Below, piece by piece: positions 47,740-48,261 of a stretch of DNA of 48,261 nt. Within the stretch, counting starts at the first letter, position 1. Each line of letters starts with the position of its first letter. Made by a program: the position numbers and the translations under genes. The notes below the pieces were generated by a model. That model had not been told where the DNA came from. It saw only the letters and a list, made by a program, of their open reading frames with translations, and did not search any database. The stretch is from positions 1 to 48,261 of the forward strand of contig QALW01000050.1 of NCBI GenBank assembly GCA_003150515.1, in the 5' to 3' direction. Source of the stretch: Selenomonadales bacterium. Its GTDB lineage: Bacteria > Bacillota > Clostridia > Christensenellales > QALW01.

Positions 47740-48261
47740 TCAATAGCTCTTTGAACCGTACGGCTCATTAAATCCGGCGTCCAAAACAGCTGTTTTATAT
47801 TGTAACTCATTTAGCTCATTTTGTAAATGGCTAATAATGCGCGGAATAATCGGATACTCAGTATGATAATGCCCTGCCTCAATGCAGGCCACGCCCCCTT
47901 CCTTTAATCGGAGCATATCATGATATTTCAACTCTCCCGTAATAAAAGTATCCGCGCCCGAAGCGATTACTTCCTCTGCAAGCCCAGAGCCCGAACCGCT
48001 GCATACGGCTATCTTTTCAGCGCTTGACTCCCTGCCCGGAGAAAAACGCACAAATTCAGCTTTAAGCGTCCTGCCTATTCTATCCGCAAGCGCCCCGAGG
48101 CTTTCAGGCTCAATGCGGCCTATACGGCAGCAGTAAATGGGCTCGCCGTTCAGCATGCTCTGCGGATAAAAGCCGCAGACGTCATGCAGGCCTATTAAAT
48201 CGCATAAGCAGTCGTTTACTCCTCCCCGGCATGCATCCAAAGGAGTGTGCGAGCTGTAAAG
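47740..48261 (-). CDS. Nif3-like dinuclear metal protein, 5' end cut by the window
   Basis: The frame is open to the last base of the window, and the first visible residues LYSSHTPLDACRGGVN contain the Nif3/GTP cyclohydrolase I type 2 motif. The ATG at 48240 lies within this motif and is not the true start. Further down are CSGSGSGLAEEV, TGELKYHD and EAGHYHTEY, whose His and Glu are family metal ligands. The biochemical function is unsettled. It shares the minus strand with the zinc-ribbon gene, 18 bp apart. Confidence 0.9.
   Translation of the reverse strand, partial: LYSSHTPLDACRGGVNDCLCDLIGLHDVCGFYPQSMLNGEPIYCCRIGRIEPESLGALADRIGRTLKAEFVRFSPGRESSAEKIAVCSGSGSGLAEEVIASGADTFITGELKYHDMLRLKEGGVACIEAGHYHTEYPIIPRIISHLQNELNELQYKTAVLDAGFNEPYGSKSY

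Noticed and set aside
1..48261. CRISPR array
   Set aside because: No regularly spaced direct repeats with unique spacers and no cas genes were seen.

Overview
The window looks like a chromosome segment from a spore-forming, anaerobic Clostridia-type Firmicute. It carries a SpoIIID homologue, sigma-A-like promoters of the TTGACA/TATAAT type, a class A RNase P RNA, a Phe-attenuated aromatic operon and many genes with Firmicute-style ribosome binding sites. No species is claimed. It reads as a mosaic: an AT-rich mobile element with a defence cassette (1 to about 10.0 kb), a GC-richer two-component/DD-carboxypeptidase island (10.6-14.5 kb), an AT-rich RiPP peptide cluster (14.7-20.0 kb), and then ordinary chromosomal housekeeping genes (20.2-48.3 kb).

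Region 1 (1-9.7 kb) has a RepA-like ATPase fragment, a candidate oriT with a MobV relaxase, and a TnpV-like protein; together these mark a mobilizable element. Its cargo is a four-gene co-oriented cassette: a small Cro/CI-type regulator, an 861-residue protein that fuses a C5-cytosine methyltransferase to an N6-adenine methyltransferase, an HNH nuclease, and a 927-residue PHP-phosphoesterase/SMC-like ATPase of the kind called TrlF. This resembles a type IIS-like restriction-modification system with a second defence effector. No integrase is visible, so the element is incomplete here or extends to the left.

Region 2 (10.6-14.5 kb) holds a VanR/VanS-like pair, a membrane-anchored protein of unknown function and a VanY-type M15 carboxypeptidase. 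Similar GATGC repeats spaced 11 bp apart precede both the regulator operon and the carboxypeptidase, suggesting one regulon.

Region 3 (14.7-20.0 kb) is a Cys-rich RiPP cluster of the Clo7bot/CcpM type: a radical SAM-SPASM maturase, an acyl-carrier-like protein, two short precursors ending in CCNGDxxCC cores, and a subtilase fused to a P-loop maturation protein. A DUF1989 gene follows.

Region 4 is the chromosome proper. Minus-strand aroF-aroB-aroA-aroC-pheA-aroK is preceded by a strong promoter, a 26-residue Phe-rich leader peptide and a terminator: a ribosome-mediated attenuator. A CapA-like protein and an asymmetric heterodimeric ABC exporter lie on the plus strand. The minus-strand run tsaE-tsaB-rimI-hydrolase-murF-ddl-metA covers tRNA modification, peptidoglycan precursors and methionine. 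Then come a secreted esterase-like lipoprotein, a cytidylate-kinase-like protein, rpiB-upp, citrate synthase, spoIIID, rnpB, a zinc-ribbon coiled-coil protein and a Nif3-family gene cut by the window end. Two intergenic regions (33.4-33.7 and 45.9-46.2 kb) are built almost entirely of long, nearly perfect nested palindromes and are among the strangest sequences in the window.
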